This document shows, piece after piece, positions 8,863 through 17,002 of a stretch of DNA of 64,000 bases. Origin of the DNA: Flavobacterium lacustre (GTDB taxonomy: Bacteria; Bacteroidota; Bacteroidia; Flavobacteriales; Flavobacteriaceae). Positions within the stretch are counted from its first letter, which is position 1, and every line of letters starts with the position of its first letter. Under the pieces are notes generated by a model. The model was not told the DNA's origin, ran no database searches, and was given only the letters and a program-made list of their open reading frames with translations. Both the position numbers and the translations under genes were made by a program. The stretch covers positions 1,860,001-1,924,000 of the forward strand of contig NZ_CP114882.2 of assembly GCF_027474525.2 (NCBI RefSeq), written 5' to 3'.

Positions 8863-9483
8863 CTACTGTATTTTTTGGTTTTTCAAATAATCCAAAGCAA
8901 ATTTACCTTCATTAAACAACACATCCAAAACGCTTAGATTATTGATAAAGCCATGTTTGTCATCAAAAACCTGAGTGTAACTTTCAAATTCAGACGTGTC
9001 TTTTTTTCCATTAGCGAGTTCTCTAAAATCGGTAATTATTGTAGTGTCTACCTCCTGAATGTATTCGGTTGTTGTTTCATACTCTAATTTCAATCTCATG
9101 GATTTTAAGATAAAATCAAATGTTTCGAAATTTAAATCCAGTAAATAGGTATGTTTTTTCTCGAAAATTGGACGGATATCGTCTTCAAAATATTCAAAAA
9201 AAGGAGAACTTCTGTATGCGGCTTCCAATGATTTGAAATGTTGTTTTTGCCACTCAAAATCATTTTCAATTTGAATGTCTTTTGTTTTTTGATGGCTTAA
9301 TTTTGAATGTTTTACCGGTATATTCAAAAGTTGAATTCCGTTTGGGCTATAGATATACGTTCGGTTGCGATTGGTTTGTTTTTGGAAATTATCGGCTGTT
9401 TCAAATGTAATCCGTTCTGATTGCGTCAATGCAACAAAATGGCTGATGGAAGGGAAATAAGTAGGATGGATTAGAATGTCCAT
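8863..9483 (-). CDS. WbqC family protein
   Basis: The 206-residue product begins MDILIHPTYFPSISHF, the typical start of the WbqC-like family (PF08889), and keeps the TYIYSPNGIQLLNIPVKH region near 41-58 and the FEYFEDD stretch near 95. WbqC-like proteins occur in surface polysaccharide clusters and alone in Bacteroidota; their biochemical role is not settled. This gene is the last of the minus-strand run parA-parB-DUF5683-dapB-lepB-wbqC, after an 88-base gap that contains a strong inverted repeat. Confidence 0.88.
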   Translation of the reverse strand: MDILIHPTYFPSISHFVALTQSERITFETADNFQKQTNRNRTYIYSPNGIQLLNIPVKHSKLSHQKTKDIQIENDFEWQKQHFKSLEAAYRSSPFFEYFEDDIRPIFEKKHTYLLDLNFETFDFILKSMRLKLEYETTTEYIQEVDTTIITDFRELANGKKDTSEFESYTQVFDDKHGFINNLSVLDVLFNEGKFALDYLKNQKIQ

Positions 9484-9512
9484 TTTTTATAAAGCTTTTA
9501 AAATTTTAAAGA

Positions 9513-9574
9513 CAAAAGTCATAAAGTTATAATGAATATACCTTTATGACTTTTGATTTTATGACTTTTGATTA
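9513..9574. repeat. Inverted repeat plus extra copy between lepB and the WbqC gene
   Basis: CAAAAGTCATAAAG (9513-9526) pairs perfectly with 9542-9555 around a 15-base loop, and a further direct copy of the right arm follows at about 9559-9574 into the lepB stop. The same CAAAAGTCATAAA string recurs at 59887-59899, so it may belong to a dispersed family. Confidence 0.7.
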
Positions 9575-11266
9575 GTTTTTTTTCTCTTTTCTTCTTTTCC
9601 AGAAATATTCTCCAACAAAAAAGGCAACTAAACCGATTAAGAATATTTTGAAATACGATTGCGGTTCTCCTTCGCCGCTTACAGTGGTAAACAAACGTTC
9701 CCAACGAATTTTTTCTAACCCGCTTGCATTAGGGTCAATACTTAACCAGATAAAAATAGGTTTTCCTACGATATGATCTTCAGGAACAAATCCCCAATAA
9801 CGGCTATCTTCAGAGCGGTGTCGGTTATCCCCCATCATCCAATAGTAATTTTGTTTAAAGGTATAAGTAGAGGTTACTTGGCCGTTAATTTTGATTTCGT
9901 CTCCGTTTACTTCTAATGTATTGTTTTCGTATGTAGTGATTATTCTTTTGTACAAAGGTAAATTCTCTTTGTTTAAAGTGATGGTTTTACCCGCTTCCGG
10001 AATTAACATAGGGCCATAATTATCAATAGTCCATTTGCCATCGTGTGGAAAAACGTCTGTTCCTTGTGGTTTTTTGTCAATATAGCGTACTACCGAATCG
10101 ATGCTGGTATTGTTTCTTAAAACAGCCGCCGCTTTTAAAGTCAAATTTACATTGTTTTGGGCTTCATATTGTTCTTGTGCATAAATACCTGAACTTTGAA
10201 TTACACTTAAAGGAATTCCTTTGAAGCCTGTTTGAATGGTATAGGAATGATCTGCATTTTCTCTTGCTGCAGTAACATAAGGTTTTATAGCCTCAGATTG
10301 GATTTCGTTGCTTGGTTTAATAATATAGGTTCTTGAAAATTCTGTTGAACCCGTCGCCATTAGAAGTTCATTTGAAACTCCTTTGGCTGCGTAAACGGTA
10401 TGCTCGTATTGTGGTTTTGCCCGTTCCGGAAGTACTAATTCTTTGTTGTTTATGTAAACGATTCCGTCTTTGATTGCAAAAAGATCTCCAGGAGTTCCTT
10501 GGCATCTTTTTACATAATTCGATTTCTTGTCAATTGGTTTTATTACGCCGGGAGTTCCTTTTCTTTCGAAGAAATAATGTACGGTATCGGACGGCCAGTT
10601 GAATACTACAATATCGTTTTTGGCTACTTTCTGAAAAGAAGGAAGTCTTAAATAGGGCAATTCAGGCCAAGACAGATACGATTTGCTTTTTGTCAAAGGA
10701 ATCGAATCATGAACCATAGGTAAGGCAACAGTAGTCATTGGGACTCTGGCGCCATAATTCATTTTGCTTACAAAAAGAAAATCACCAATTAATAAAGATT
10801 TCTCTAAAGAAGAGGTAGGAATGGTGTATGGTTGTACTAAATACGTATGAACTAAAGTCGCCACAATTACAGCAAAAAGTAATGAACTTAGCGTATCGGC
10901 GGCTTTATTTTCAGGATGAATGCTTCGGTCGGTGATGTAATTCAGCGGTTGTGTGTAATTGATATAAAAGATATATAATCCACAAGTAACAATTCCTAAA
11001 ACGGTATCTAAGGTACTTCTTTTTCCAAAGCTTCTTAACGTTTCTACCCAGATAACCGGAAACATAATCAGGTTAATAATTGGAATAAAAAGTAAAATCG
11101 TCCACCAAGTAGGGCGACCGATGATTTTCATTAAAACAATTGCATTATATATCGGAACAGCAGCCTGCCAGCGTTTTCTTCCGGCACTTTCGTATAGTTT
11201 CCATGTTCCCAAAAAGTGGATTATTTGTATCAGTAAAAAAAATACAAACCATTGATATAGTGTCAT
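9572..11266 (-). CDS. lepB: Signal peptidase I (large Bacteroidota form)
   Basis: LepB removes signal peptides from exported proteins at the outer face of the inner membrane. The catalytic serine lies in IPTSSLEKSLLIGDF (Ser153 by alignment to E. coli Ser90), the general-base lysine in YVKRCQGTPGD (Lys253), and box E in GDNRHRSEDSRYWG near residue 507. The protein is 564 residues against about 250-320 in proteobacteria. The extra length is three membrane segments before the catalytic domain (within 1-105), an insertion of about 200 residues between the lysine and box E motifs, and a C-terminal membrane segment. It follows dapB in the same run. Confidence 0.95.
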   Translation of the reverse strand: MTLYQWFVFFLLIQIIHFLGTWKLYESAGRKRWQAAVPIYNAIVLMKIIGRPTWWTILLFIPIINLIMFPVIWVETLRSFGKRSTLDTVLGIVTCGLYIFYINYTQPLNYITDRSIHPENKAADTLSSLLFAVIVATLVHTYLVQPYTIPTSSLEKSLLIGDFLFVSKMNYGARVPMTTVALPMVHDSIPLTKSKSYLSWPELPYLRLPSFQKVAKNDIVVFNWPSDTVHYFFERKGTPGVIKPIDKKSNYVKRCQGTPGDLFAIKDGIVYINNKELVLPERAKPQYEHTVYAAKGVSNELLMATGSTEFSRTYIIKPSNEIQSEAIKPYVTAARENADHSYTIQTGFKGIPLSVIQSSGIYAQEQYEAQNNVNLTLKAAAVLRNNTSIDSVVRYIDKKPQGTDVFPHDGKWTIDNYGPMLIPEAGKTITLNKENLPLYKRIITTYENNTLEVNGDEIKINGQVTSTYTFKQNYYWMMGDNRHRSEDSRYWGFVPEDHIVGKPIFIWLSIDPNASGLEKIRWERLFTTVSGEGEPQSYFKIFLIGLVAFFVGEYFWKRRKEKKN

Positions 11267-11289
11267 AATGTGTTTATTTTTTGATTAAT

Positions 11290-11320
11290 AAGCCTTCTGA
11301 TTTAAAAAATCAACAGGCTT
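11290..11320. other. Hairpin between dapB and lepB
   Basis: AAGCCT (11290-11295) pairs with AGGCTT (11315-11320), and an inner TGATTT/AAATCA stem extends it. On the operon strand no U-run follows, so a processing or attenuation hairpin is more likely than a terminator. Confidence 0.45.
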
Positions 11321-11324
11321 TTGT

Positions 11325-12062
11325 CTATTTTTTATGTTCTAAATTTAATACGTCTTTCATTGTAAATATTCCGTGTTTCCCCACAATCCATTCTGCAGCA
11401 ATAACGGCACCCAGAGCAAATCCTTCCCGATTGTGTGCGGTGTGTTTTATTTCGATAGCATCTACTACAGATTCATAAGTCACGGTGTGTGTGCCCGGTA
11501 CATCTCCTATTCTTTTAGCTTCGATATGAATTTGCTTCGCCAGTTCGCTATCGCTCGGGTGATTGGAATCCGGATTTTCTAATGTCCAGTTTGTATAATT
11601 GCTGTTTTCAATTACTCCTTTTGCTAATGAAATTGCGGTTCCGCTTGGCGCATCAAGTTTTTGGGTATGATGAATCTCTTCCATGGTTACTTTATAGGAA
11701 TCAAATTGTGCCATTATTTTGGCTAAATATTCATTCAATTCAAAGAAAATATTTACGCCTAAACTAAAGTTTGAACTAGAAATAAATCCGCCATTTTTTG
11801 CTGTACAAAGTGCCGCCATTTCGTCATAACGGTCTAACCAGCCTGTTGTTCCTGAAATTACCGGAACATTAGCATGAAAGCAACTTGAAATATTATCTAC
11901 AGCAGCAGATGGGACACTAAAGTCTATGGCAACATCGGCATCAGACAATCCTTCATAGGTATTAAATTCGTCTTTTTTCAAAACAATTTCATGACCTCTT
12001 TCTGTAGCAATTCTCTCAATTACCTGACCCATTTTTCCGTATCCTAAAAGCGCAATTTTCAT
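11325..12062 (-). CDS. dapB: 4-hydroxy-tetrahydrodipicolinate reductase
   Basis: DapB makes tetrahydrodipicolinate with NAD(P)H in the lysine and diaminopimelate pathway, feeding peptidoglycan. The 245-residue protein has the nucleotide-binding loop GYGKMGQ at 7-13, SGTTGW near 90, SSNFSLGVN near 116 and the family signature EIHHTQKLDAPSGTA near 148-162 with the catalytic His and Lys. The length is normal for bacterial DapB. It lies between the DUF5683 gene and lepB on the minus strand. Confidence 0.96.
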   Translation of the reverse strand: MKIALLGYGKMGQVIERIATERGHEIVLKKDEFNTYEGLSDADVAIDFSVPSAAVDNISSCFHANVPVISGTTGWLDRYDEMAALCTAKNGGFISSSNFSLGVNIFFELNEYLAKIMAQFDSYKVTMEEIHHTQKLDAPSGTAISLAKGVIENSNYTNWTLENPDSNHPSDSELAKQIHIEAKRIGDVPGTHTVTYESVVDAIEIKHTAHNREGFALGAVIAAEWIVGKHGIFTMKDVLNLEHKK

Positions 12063-12119
12063 TTATTTTTTATATTTGAAATTAAAAATTAAAGCGTAGA
12101 CTGTTGTATTATCAACTCT

Positions 12120-12680
12120 TTAAAAATTATAATTAATAGTTAGTCCAACATTTGTTTTGAATGTTACATCATTCGGATAGATTATTGGTCTTAACGATAG
12201 ATTTTCGTCGACATTAAATTGTATTAAAGCTGCATCAACATTAGCGTCAATGATATTTAAGGCATAAAAAGCTAAAGTGATTAAAGCAGATAAATCTCTA
12301 TTTCGTTGGTAAAATTTCTGACCCGCAATCAATCGGGTTTTATCTAAGTAGCTAAAATCATCATCGGTGTACCCTTCTAATCGGCGTTTGTACGCATCAC
12401 GATACTGATGGTATTTTTTATTATTGTCAATGTAAAAATAGAGGCTGGTTCCCATCGCACCATAAACAAGTGGGATTTTCCAGTATTTTTTATTGTAGGC
12501 TTGTCCTAAACCCGGTAAAACTGCCGAATAAAAAGCTGCTTTTGCCGGAGTTAACGGGTCAATATCATTCGATTTTAAAGTGTCTTTTGCGACAAGGACT
12601 GTATCCGTTTTTGTTTGTGCAAAAACGGTTGCGTTTCCTAAAATAAAAAGGAATAGCCCTATGGAAATGATTTTATGCAC
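12120..12680 (-). CDS. DUF5683 domain-containing exported protein
   Basis: The 186-residue protein has a signal peptide (cleavage after about residue 22, VFA-Q) and the DUF5683 pattern PAKAAFYSAVLPGLGQAYNKKYWK near 44-68, which ends at a membrane segment (about 70-85) and a second one near 130-148. Members are Bacteroidota envelope proteins of unknown function, regularly downstream of parB. The start codon is GTG and shares its first G with the parB stop (TAGTG), so translation is very likely coupled. A start at GTG is supported by the signal peptide beginning directly after it. Confidence 0.87.
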   Translation of the reverse strand: MHKIISIGLFLFILGNATVFAQTKTDTVLVAKDTLKSNDIDPLTPAKAAFYSAVLPGLGQAYNKKYWKIPLVYGAMGTSLYFYIDNNKKYHQYRDAYKRRLEGYTDDDFSYLDKTRLIAGQKFYQRNRDLSALITLAFYALNIIDANVDAALIQFNVDENLSLRPIIYPNDVTFKTNVGLTINYNF

Positions 12681-13579
12681 TATCCGTTTATTAGTTTGAT
12701 GATTCTGTTCAAATCCTCTTCGGATTGAAAGGGTATTGTAATTTTACCTTTCCCATTTCCGGCTACTTTAACGTCTACTTTAGTTCCAAAATAGGTGTTG
12801 AATGTATTTTTTTGAGCATCATTAATATCAAAAGAGGCTGTTTTAGCTTTTCCTTCCGGTTTTGGTTTTAAACTTTCCTGGTAGTTTTTTACTAAAGCTT
12901 CCGTATCCCGAACCGAAAGATTCTGGCTTACAATTTTTTGATAAATATCAGTTTGAATATCTTGATCTTCAATATTGATTATAGCGCGACCATGTCCCAT
13001 ACTGATGAAACCGTCTCGAATTCCTGTTTGAATGATGGGGTCTAGTTTCAAAAGTCTCAAATAATTCGCAATCGTAGAGCGTTTTTTACCCACACGTTCA
13101 CTCATTTGTTCCTGAGTTAATTGAATTTCATCAATCAATCTTTGGTACGAAAGTGCAATTTCTATCGGGTCCAAATCATGACGCTGAATATTTTCCACCA
13201 AGGCCATAACCAAGGATTCGTTGTCATTAGCAATTCGGATGTAAGCGGGTACAGTAGTCAGTCCCACCAAGGTAGATGCCCGAAGACGTCGCTCTCCCGA
13301 AATTAATTGGTATTTATTGAAGTCTAATTTTCGAACGGTAATGGGTTGAATCACCCCCAATTCTTTTATAGAAGTTGCCAGTTCTCTTAACGATTCCTCG
13401 TTGAAATTACTTCTGGGCTGAAACGGATTTATTTCTATAGCATCAATTTCAAGCTCTATAATATTTCCAACAACTTTATCCGCATTTTTGTCGTTAACCG
13501 ATTTTATATCGTTTTCCGGATCTTTCAACAAGGCAGATAATCCTCTTCCTAAGGCTTGTTTTTTCAGTGCTTTTGCCAT
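12680..13579 (-). CDS. parB: Chromosome partitioning protein ParB
   Basis: The 299-residue protein begins MAKALKKQALGRGLSALL, the usual ParB opening, and has the CTP-binding and nuclease-like motifs GERRLRAS near residue 96 and ENIQRHDLDPIE near 130-141. The helix-turn-helix region QEQMSERVGKKRSTIANYLRL lies near 156-176, with a C-terminal dimer domain at the end. ParB binds parS sites, slides as a CTP clamp and with ParA segregates the origin region. The gene follows parA by 3 bases and overlaps the DUF5683 gene by one. No parS-like GTTTCACGTGAAAC palindrome was noticed in the window. Confidence 0.95.
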   Translation of the reverse strand: MAKALKKQALGRGLSALLKDPENDIKSVNDKNADKVVGNIIELEIDAIEINPFQPRSNFNEESLRELATSIKELGVIQPITVRKLDFNKYQLISGERRLRASTLVGLTTVPAYIRIANDNESLVMALVENIQRHDLDPIEIALSYQRLIDEIQLTQEQMSERVGKKRSTIANYLRLLKLDPIIQTGIRDGFISMGHGRAIINIEDQDIQTDIYQKIVSQNLSVRDTEALVKNYQESLKPKPEGKAKTASFDINDAQKNTFNTYFGTKVDVKVAGNGKGKITIPFQSEEDLNRIIKLING

Positions 13580-13582
13580 AAA

Positions 13583-14350
13583 TTATTTGCTATTTTTCTT
13601 AATCACTTCTTGCGCTAAATGCAGGTAATTGGTAGCTCCTTTGCTGGTGGCATCATAATTTATAATACTTTCCCCAAAACTCGGTGCTTCGCTCAATTTT
13701 ACATTTCTTTGAATTATGGTTTCAAAAACCATATCGTTAAAATGCTTTTGAACCTCTTCGACCACTTGGTTTGATAAACGCAATCTGGAGTCAAACATGG
13801 TCAATAATAATCCTTCGATGTCTAAATCTGCATTGTGGATTTTTTGAATGCTTTTGATTGTATTCAAAAGCTTCCCTAAACCTTCTAATGCAAAATATTC
13901 ACATTGAATCGGAATAATTACAGAATCAGCCGCTGTCAGTGCATTCAAAGTCAGTAATCCCAGTGAAGGTGCGCAATCTATGATAATATAATCGTAATCG
14001 TCTTTGATGCTTTCCAATGCTTTTTTAAGCATGTACTCCCTGTTTTCTTTGTCGACTAATTCAATTTCTATCGCAACCAAGTCGATATGCGACGGAATTA
14101 CATCCACGTTTGGAGCAGTACATTTTATAATAGCTTCTTTGGGAGTATGGCTGTGTTCTAAAATTTGGTAGGTTCCTATTTCGATAGTTTCAACATCAAT
14201 ACCCAGGCCTGATGTGGCATTAGCTTGAGGATCAGCATCTATTAGTAATACTTTTTTTTCTAAAACACCCAATGAAGCGGCTAGATTTACTGATGTTGTA
14301 GTCTTTCCAACCCCTCCTTTTTGATTAGCAATCGCGATGATTTTGCCCAT
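13583..14350 (-). CDS. parA: Chromosome partitioning ATPase ParA (Soj)
   Basis: ParA is a deviant Walker ATPase that forms a dynamic gradient on the nucleoid and pulls ParB-parS complexes apart. The 255-residue protein has the deviant Walker A motif KGGVGKTT at 11-18, the A' motif region LLIDADPQANAT near 35-46 and Walker B IIIDCAPSLG near 122-131. It leads the operon that continues with parB, DUF5683, dapB, lepB and the WbqC-like gene, linking chromosome segregation to envelope growth genes. No consensus -7 element was found directly upstream. Confidence 0.95.
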   Translation of the reverse strand: MGKIIAIANQKGGVGKTTTSVNLAASLGVLEKKVLLIDADPQANATSGLGIDVETIEIGTYQILEHSHTPKEAIIKCTAPNVDVIPSHIDLVAIEIELVDKENREYMLKKALESIKDDYDYIIIDCAPSLGLLTLNALTAADSVIIPIQCEYFALEGLGKLLNTIKSIQKIHNADLDIEGLLLTMFDSRLRLSNQVVEEVQKHFNDMVFETIIQRNVKLSEAPSFGESIINYDATSKGATNYLHLAQEVIKKNSK

Positions 14351-14480
14351 TTATTTTTCTAAATTTTGAACCGTAAAAATACAATTAATTATCGTTTTTG
14401 AAAATCTATTTTGTTAACATTTGTTAAAGTCTGATTCCTCGCCATTTGAACGATTTGTGTTTTATAAATGTAAGACTCTT

Positions 14481-14633
14481 TTTCAGGAGCTGTTCCAACT
14501 GTGCGTTACAAGTTCTTGCTGGAGTTCCTTTTTTTTCAATGTCATAAAAGGAGCTTCCTTTGGTCGCTCTTTTCTGTCTGGAAAAAAATAGGAACTCCAG
14601 CGGCGAAGCTTTCCACTTCCATTTGGGCTAGGC
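14481..14633. repeat. Palindromic intergenic repeat element
   Basis: Between parA and tRNA-Pro lies a structured, non-coding block. GCTGGAGTTCC (14518-14528) is the exact reverse complement of 14591-14601, flanked inward by T- and A-runs, so the block can fold into a long hairpin. Its edges, CAGGAGCTGTTCC at the left and TTCCACTTCCATTTGGGCTAGG at the right, resemble the dispersed repeat I know from many Flavobacterium genomes, which carries GGAGCTGTTCC and GGGCTAGG ends. The rest of 14351-14812 shows no gene. Confidence 0.6.
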
Positions 14634-14811
14634 CATTTGCAACATTAACGACTTGAATTTTGGTTACAATAATACCTAAATCAGCAATTAATGTCAATAT
14701 GCCGTTATTAGCTTAATATAAAAGGTTGCGGTTTTTATTTAGGCCTATTAGAACCTTATTTTTTCTGTTTACTTTTACTCATTAAAAATTAGCTCTTATT
14801 TCTGAAATTAT

Positions 14812-14842
14812 TTTGCAAAAGTAAAAAATAGTTCTATATTTG
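14812..14842 (+). promoter_or_regulatory. Promoter of tRNA-Pro
   Basis: TTTG at 14812-14815, a 19-base spacer and TATATTTG at 14835-14842 match the Bacteroidota sigma-A promoter (TTG-N19-TAnnTTTG). The tRNA begins 10 bases later. Confidence 0.8.
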
Positions 14843-14852
14843 CACCCGCTTT

Positions 14853-14927
14853 CGGGGTGTAGCGTAGCTCGGTTATCGCGCCTGCTTTGGGAGCAGGAGG
14901 TCGCAGGTTCGAATCCTGCCACCCCGA
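14853..14927 (+). tRNA. tRNA-Pro (anticodon TGG)
   Basis: The 75-base sequence folds into a full cloverleaf: acceptor stem CGGGGTG with CACCCCG, anticodon stem CCTGC/GCAGG around the loop TTTGGGA with anticodon TGG at 14888-14890, and T arm GCAGG-TTCGAAT-CCTGC. The C1-G72 pair is typical of bacterial tRNA-Pro. CCA is not encoded; the discriminator A is followed by CAA. Confidence 0.97.
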
Positions 14928-14928
14928 C

Positions 14929-14963
14929 AAAATCCTTTCTGTGTATTCAGGAGGGATTTTTTT
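14929..14963 (+). terminator. Terminator after tRNA-Pro
   Basis: An 11-bp stem with two G-U pairs (14931-14941 with 14948-14958), loop TGTATT and a run of Ts starts only 4 bases after the tRNA. Confidence 0.75.
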
Positions 14964-14993
14964 ATTGCATAATAACAAAAACTGATTATTAGG

Positions 14994-15026
14994 TTTCTGT
15001 ATTCTACTAATTATGCCTTATTTTTG
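14994..15026 (+). promoter_or_regulatory. Candidate promoter of trxB
   Basis: TATTTTTG at 15019-15026 fits the -7 consensus; TTTCTG at 14994-14999 lies 19 bases upstream as a weaker -33 box. The start codon is 31 bases downstream. Confidence 0.5.
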
Positions 15027-15057
15027 TACTGTTTAAAATATAAAAAACACCTTTACT

Positions 15058-16005
15058 ATGTCTGATACAATCGAAAAAATTAAATGTCTTATTATAGGTT
15101 CTGGTCCAGCAGGTTATACTGCAGCAATTTATGCCGCCAGAGCGAATATGAATCCCATTTTGTACCAAGGAATGCAGCCTGGAGGTCAATTGACCACTAC
15201 AAATGAAGTAGAAAATTTCCCGGGTTATGTTGATGGTGTTACAGGACCTGAAATGATGGTGCAATTACAAGCTCAAGCGCAGCGTTTTGGTGCTGATGTT
15301 CGTGATGGTTGGGCTACAAAGGTTGATTTTTCAGGTGATATTCATAAAGTTTGGATTAACGACAGCATCGAATTGCATTGTGAAACAGTAATTATTTCAA
15401 CAGGTGCTTCGGCTAAATATTTAGGATTACCATCGGAACAGCATTATTTAAAAATGGGTGGTGGAGTTTCTGCTTGTGCAGTTTGTGACGGTTTTTTCTA
15501 CAGAAACCAAGAAGTAGTAATTGTTGGAGCTGGAGATTCTGCTTGTGAAGAAGCACATTATTTGTCTAAACTTTGTAAAAAAGTAACCATGTTAGTGCGT
15601 AGCGAGAAATTCAGAGCTTCAAAAATCATGGAAGAACGTGTTCGCAAAACGGAAAATATTACTATACTTATGAATCACGATACTGTAGAAGTATTAGGGG
15701 ACGAACAAGTGGTTACCGGTGTGAAAGCAAAAAATAAAACAACAGGCGAAATTTTTGATATTGAGGCAACAGGATTCTTTGTTGCGATTGGTCACAAACC
15801 CAATACCGATATTTTTAAAGAGTATCTGACATTAGATGAAACCGGATATATTGTTAATACGCCGGGAACTTCAAAAACCAATGTTGCAGGTGTTTTTGTT
15901 GCAGGAGATGCTGCCGATCATGTGTATCGTCAAGCCATTACTGCCGCAGGAACTGGATGTATGGCTGCTCTTGATGCAGAACGTTATTTGGCCGCAAAAG
16001 AATAA
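15058..16005 (+). CDS. trxB: Thioredoxin-disulfide reductase
   Basis: TrxB passes electrons from NADPH through FAD to thioredoxin in the cytosol. The 315-residue protein, the family's normal length, has the FAD-binding GSGPAGYTAAIYAAR at 15-29, the redox-active Cys140-Ala-Val-Cys143, the NADPH-binding GAGDSACEEA near 158 and the C-terminal FAD motif GVFVAGDAAD near 280. It is a single-gene unit bounded by its own promoter and a strong terminator. Confidence 0.97.
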   Translation: MSDTIEKIKCLIIGSGPAGYTAAIYAARANMNPILYQGMQPGGQLTTTNEVENFPGYVDGVTGPEMMVQLQAQAQRFGADVRDGWATKVDFSGDIHKVWINDSIELHCETVIISTGASAKYLGLPSEQHYLKMGGGVSACAVCDGFFYRNQEVVIVGAGDSACEEAHYLSKLCKKVTMLVRSEKFRASKIMEERVRKTENITILMNHDTVEVLGDEQVVTGVKAKNKTTGEIFDIEATGFFVAIGHKPNTDIFKEYLTLDETGYIVNTPGTSKTNVAGVFVAGDAADHVYRQAITAAGTGCMAALDAERYLAAKE

Positions 16006-16027
16006 TCGACAGCAAAAAGTATGGTAT

Positions 16028-16066
16028 AAAAAAGTCCTGATTAGTTTATAATCAGGACTTTTTGTT
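16028..16066. terminator. Bidirectional terminator between trxB and the DUF2807 gene
   Basis: A stem of at least 14 bp ending AAGTCCTGATTA with TAATCAGGACTT around GTTTA (16044-16048) has A- and T-runs on both sides, so it can serve both convergent genes. Confidence 0.9.
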
Positions 16067-16081
16067 TTTATAAGCTGTTTA

Positions 16082-16921
16082 CTATTTTAATTTTTTGAGC
16101 AGTTTGGCTTCGTCAGCAAATTGTCTTATTTCTATTTTTGAATTTCCTAAAAGTTGGATTTCCGATTTCTCTTTGGCGTCAATAGTAATCGTAGTTTCTG
16201 CAAAAATGCTACAATTGCTATAACTTTCGGTAGTTAAATCCACATTTTTTACGGTCAGTTTATTTCCTGTTAAAACCGAATTATTGTCCATGCGTATCAC
16301 TGCATTTGTAACATCACCTTCAAGATTTGCATTGGCCTTTTCATATACATCACATTTCAAATCCACGCTGTTGATCAATGCTTTCAGAGCCGCATTTTTA
16401 CTCAATTCAATAGTCGCATTTTCCGATTTTAAATTAAGTTCTATTTTTGATTTGTCATCAGATTGTAAAATAAAATTTTTAGCATTGACATTCAAATAGA
16501 GCTGTGAATAATTTTGTGTTTTGAATGAAATGTCGTTCAATTGAAGCTCTTGTATAGCATTGATAATCGTATTGTCTTTAGCGGTCACACTATTAAAATC
16601 TTTTGTATAAGTGATTCTTACCATTAGCTTTTTATAATTTACGGCTTCTTTTGATGTAGATATGCGCAAAATATGGTCTCTTACTTCAACTGAAATGATT
16701 TCGTGAAGATTGTCATCGGCTTCAATTTTTAGTTCATTTTTTTCTCCTCTTTCCAGCGAAACTTCCAGATTATCGGCTACTTCCAAAGCATTAAAACGCT
16801 CTACTTCCTTAAGTTCTGTTGTTACCGTTTTTGATCCCTTTATTTTTTCTTTTTTTTGTGCCAAAGCTATAGTAGTCACTAAAACGAGTAGGAGTATGGT
16901 AGCGTATTTTTTCATTTTCAT
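16082..16921 (-). CDS. DUF2807 exported protein (head GIN domain)
   Basis: The start was set at 16921, where MKMKKYATILLLVLVTTIALAQ gives a clean signal peptide; an in-frame ATG at 16960 would put 13 extra residues before it. The mature protein of about 258 residues carries the DUF2807 domain (putative auto-transporter adhesin, head GIN domain), beginning with VERFNALEVADNLEVSLERG and continuing as short beta strands typical of a right-handed beta helix. It is predicted in the periplasm or on the surface. A second DUF2807 gene lies upstream on the same strand, separated by 81 bases, in a PadR-PspC cluster. The molecular role is unknown. Confidence 0.82.
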   Translation of the reverse strand: MKMKKYATILLLVLVTTIALAQKKEKIKGSKTVTTELKEVERFNALEVADNLEVSLERGEKNELKIEADDNLHEIISVEVRDHILRISTSKEAVNYKKLMVRITYTKDFNSVTAKDNTIINAIQELQLNDISFKTQNYSQLYLNVNAKNFILQSDDKSKIELNLKSENATIELSKNAALKALINSVDLKCDVYEKANANLEGDVTNAVIRMDNNSVLTGNKLTVKNVDLTTESYSNCSIFAETTITIDAKEKSEIQLLGNSKIEIRQFADEAKLLKKLK

Positions 16922-17002
16922 TTGGATTAGGATGTTTACAAATATAAAAAAATCATCCACTTTTGATGGATGATTTTCTTTATAATTTTAGCAGAAAAAT
17001 TC

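Noticed and set aside
12680..14852. parS site near parAB
   Set aside because: No GTTTCACGTGAAAC-like 16-base palindrome was seen here; a genome-wide search would be needed.
16922..16960. Upstream start for the DUF2807 protein
   Set aside because: It would place MDDFFIFVNILIQ before a normal signal peptide, so the ATG at 16921 was preferred.
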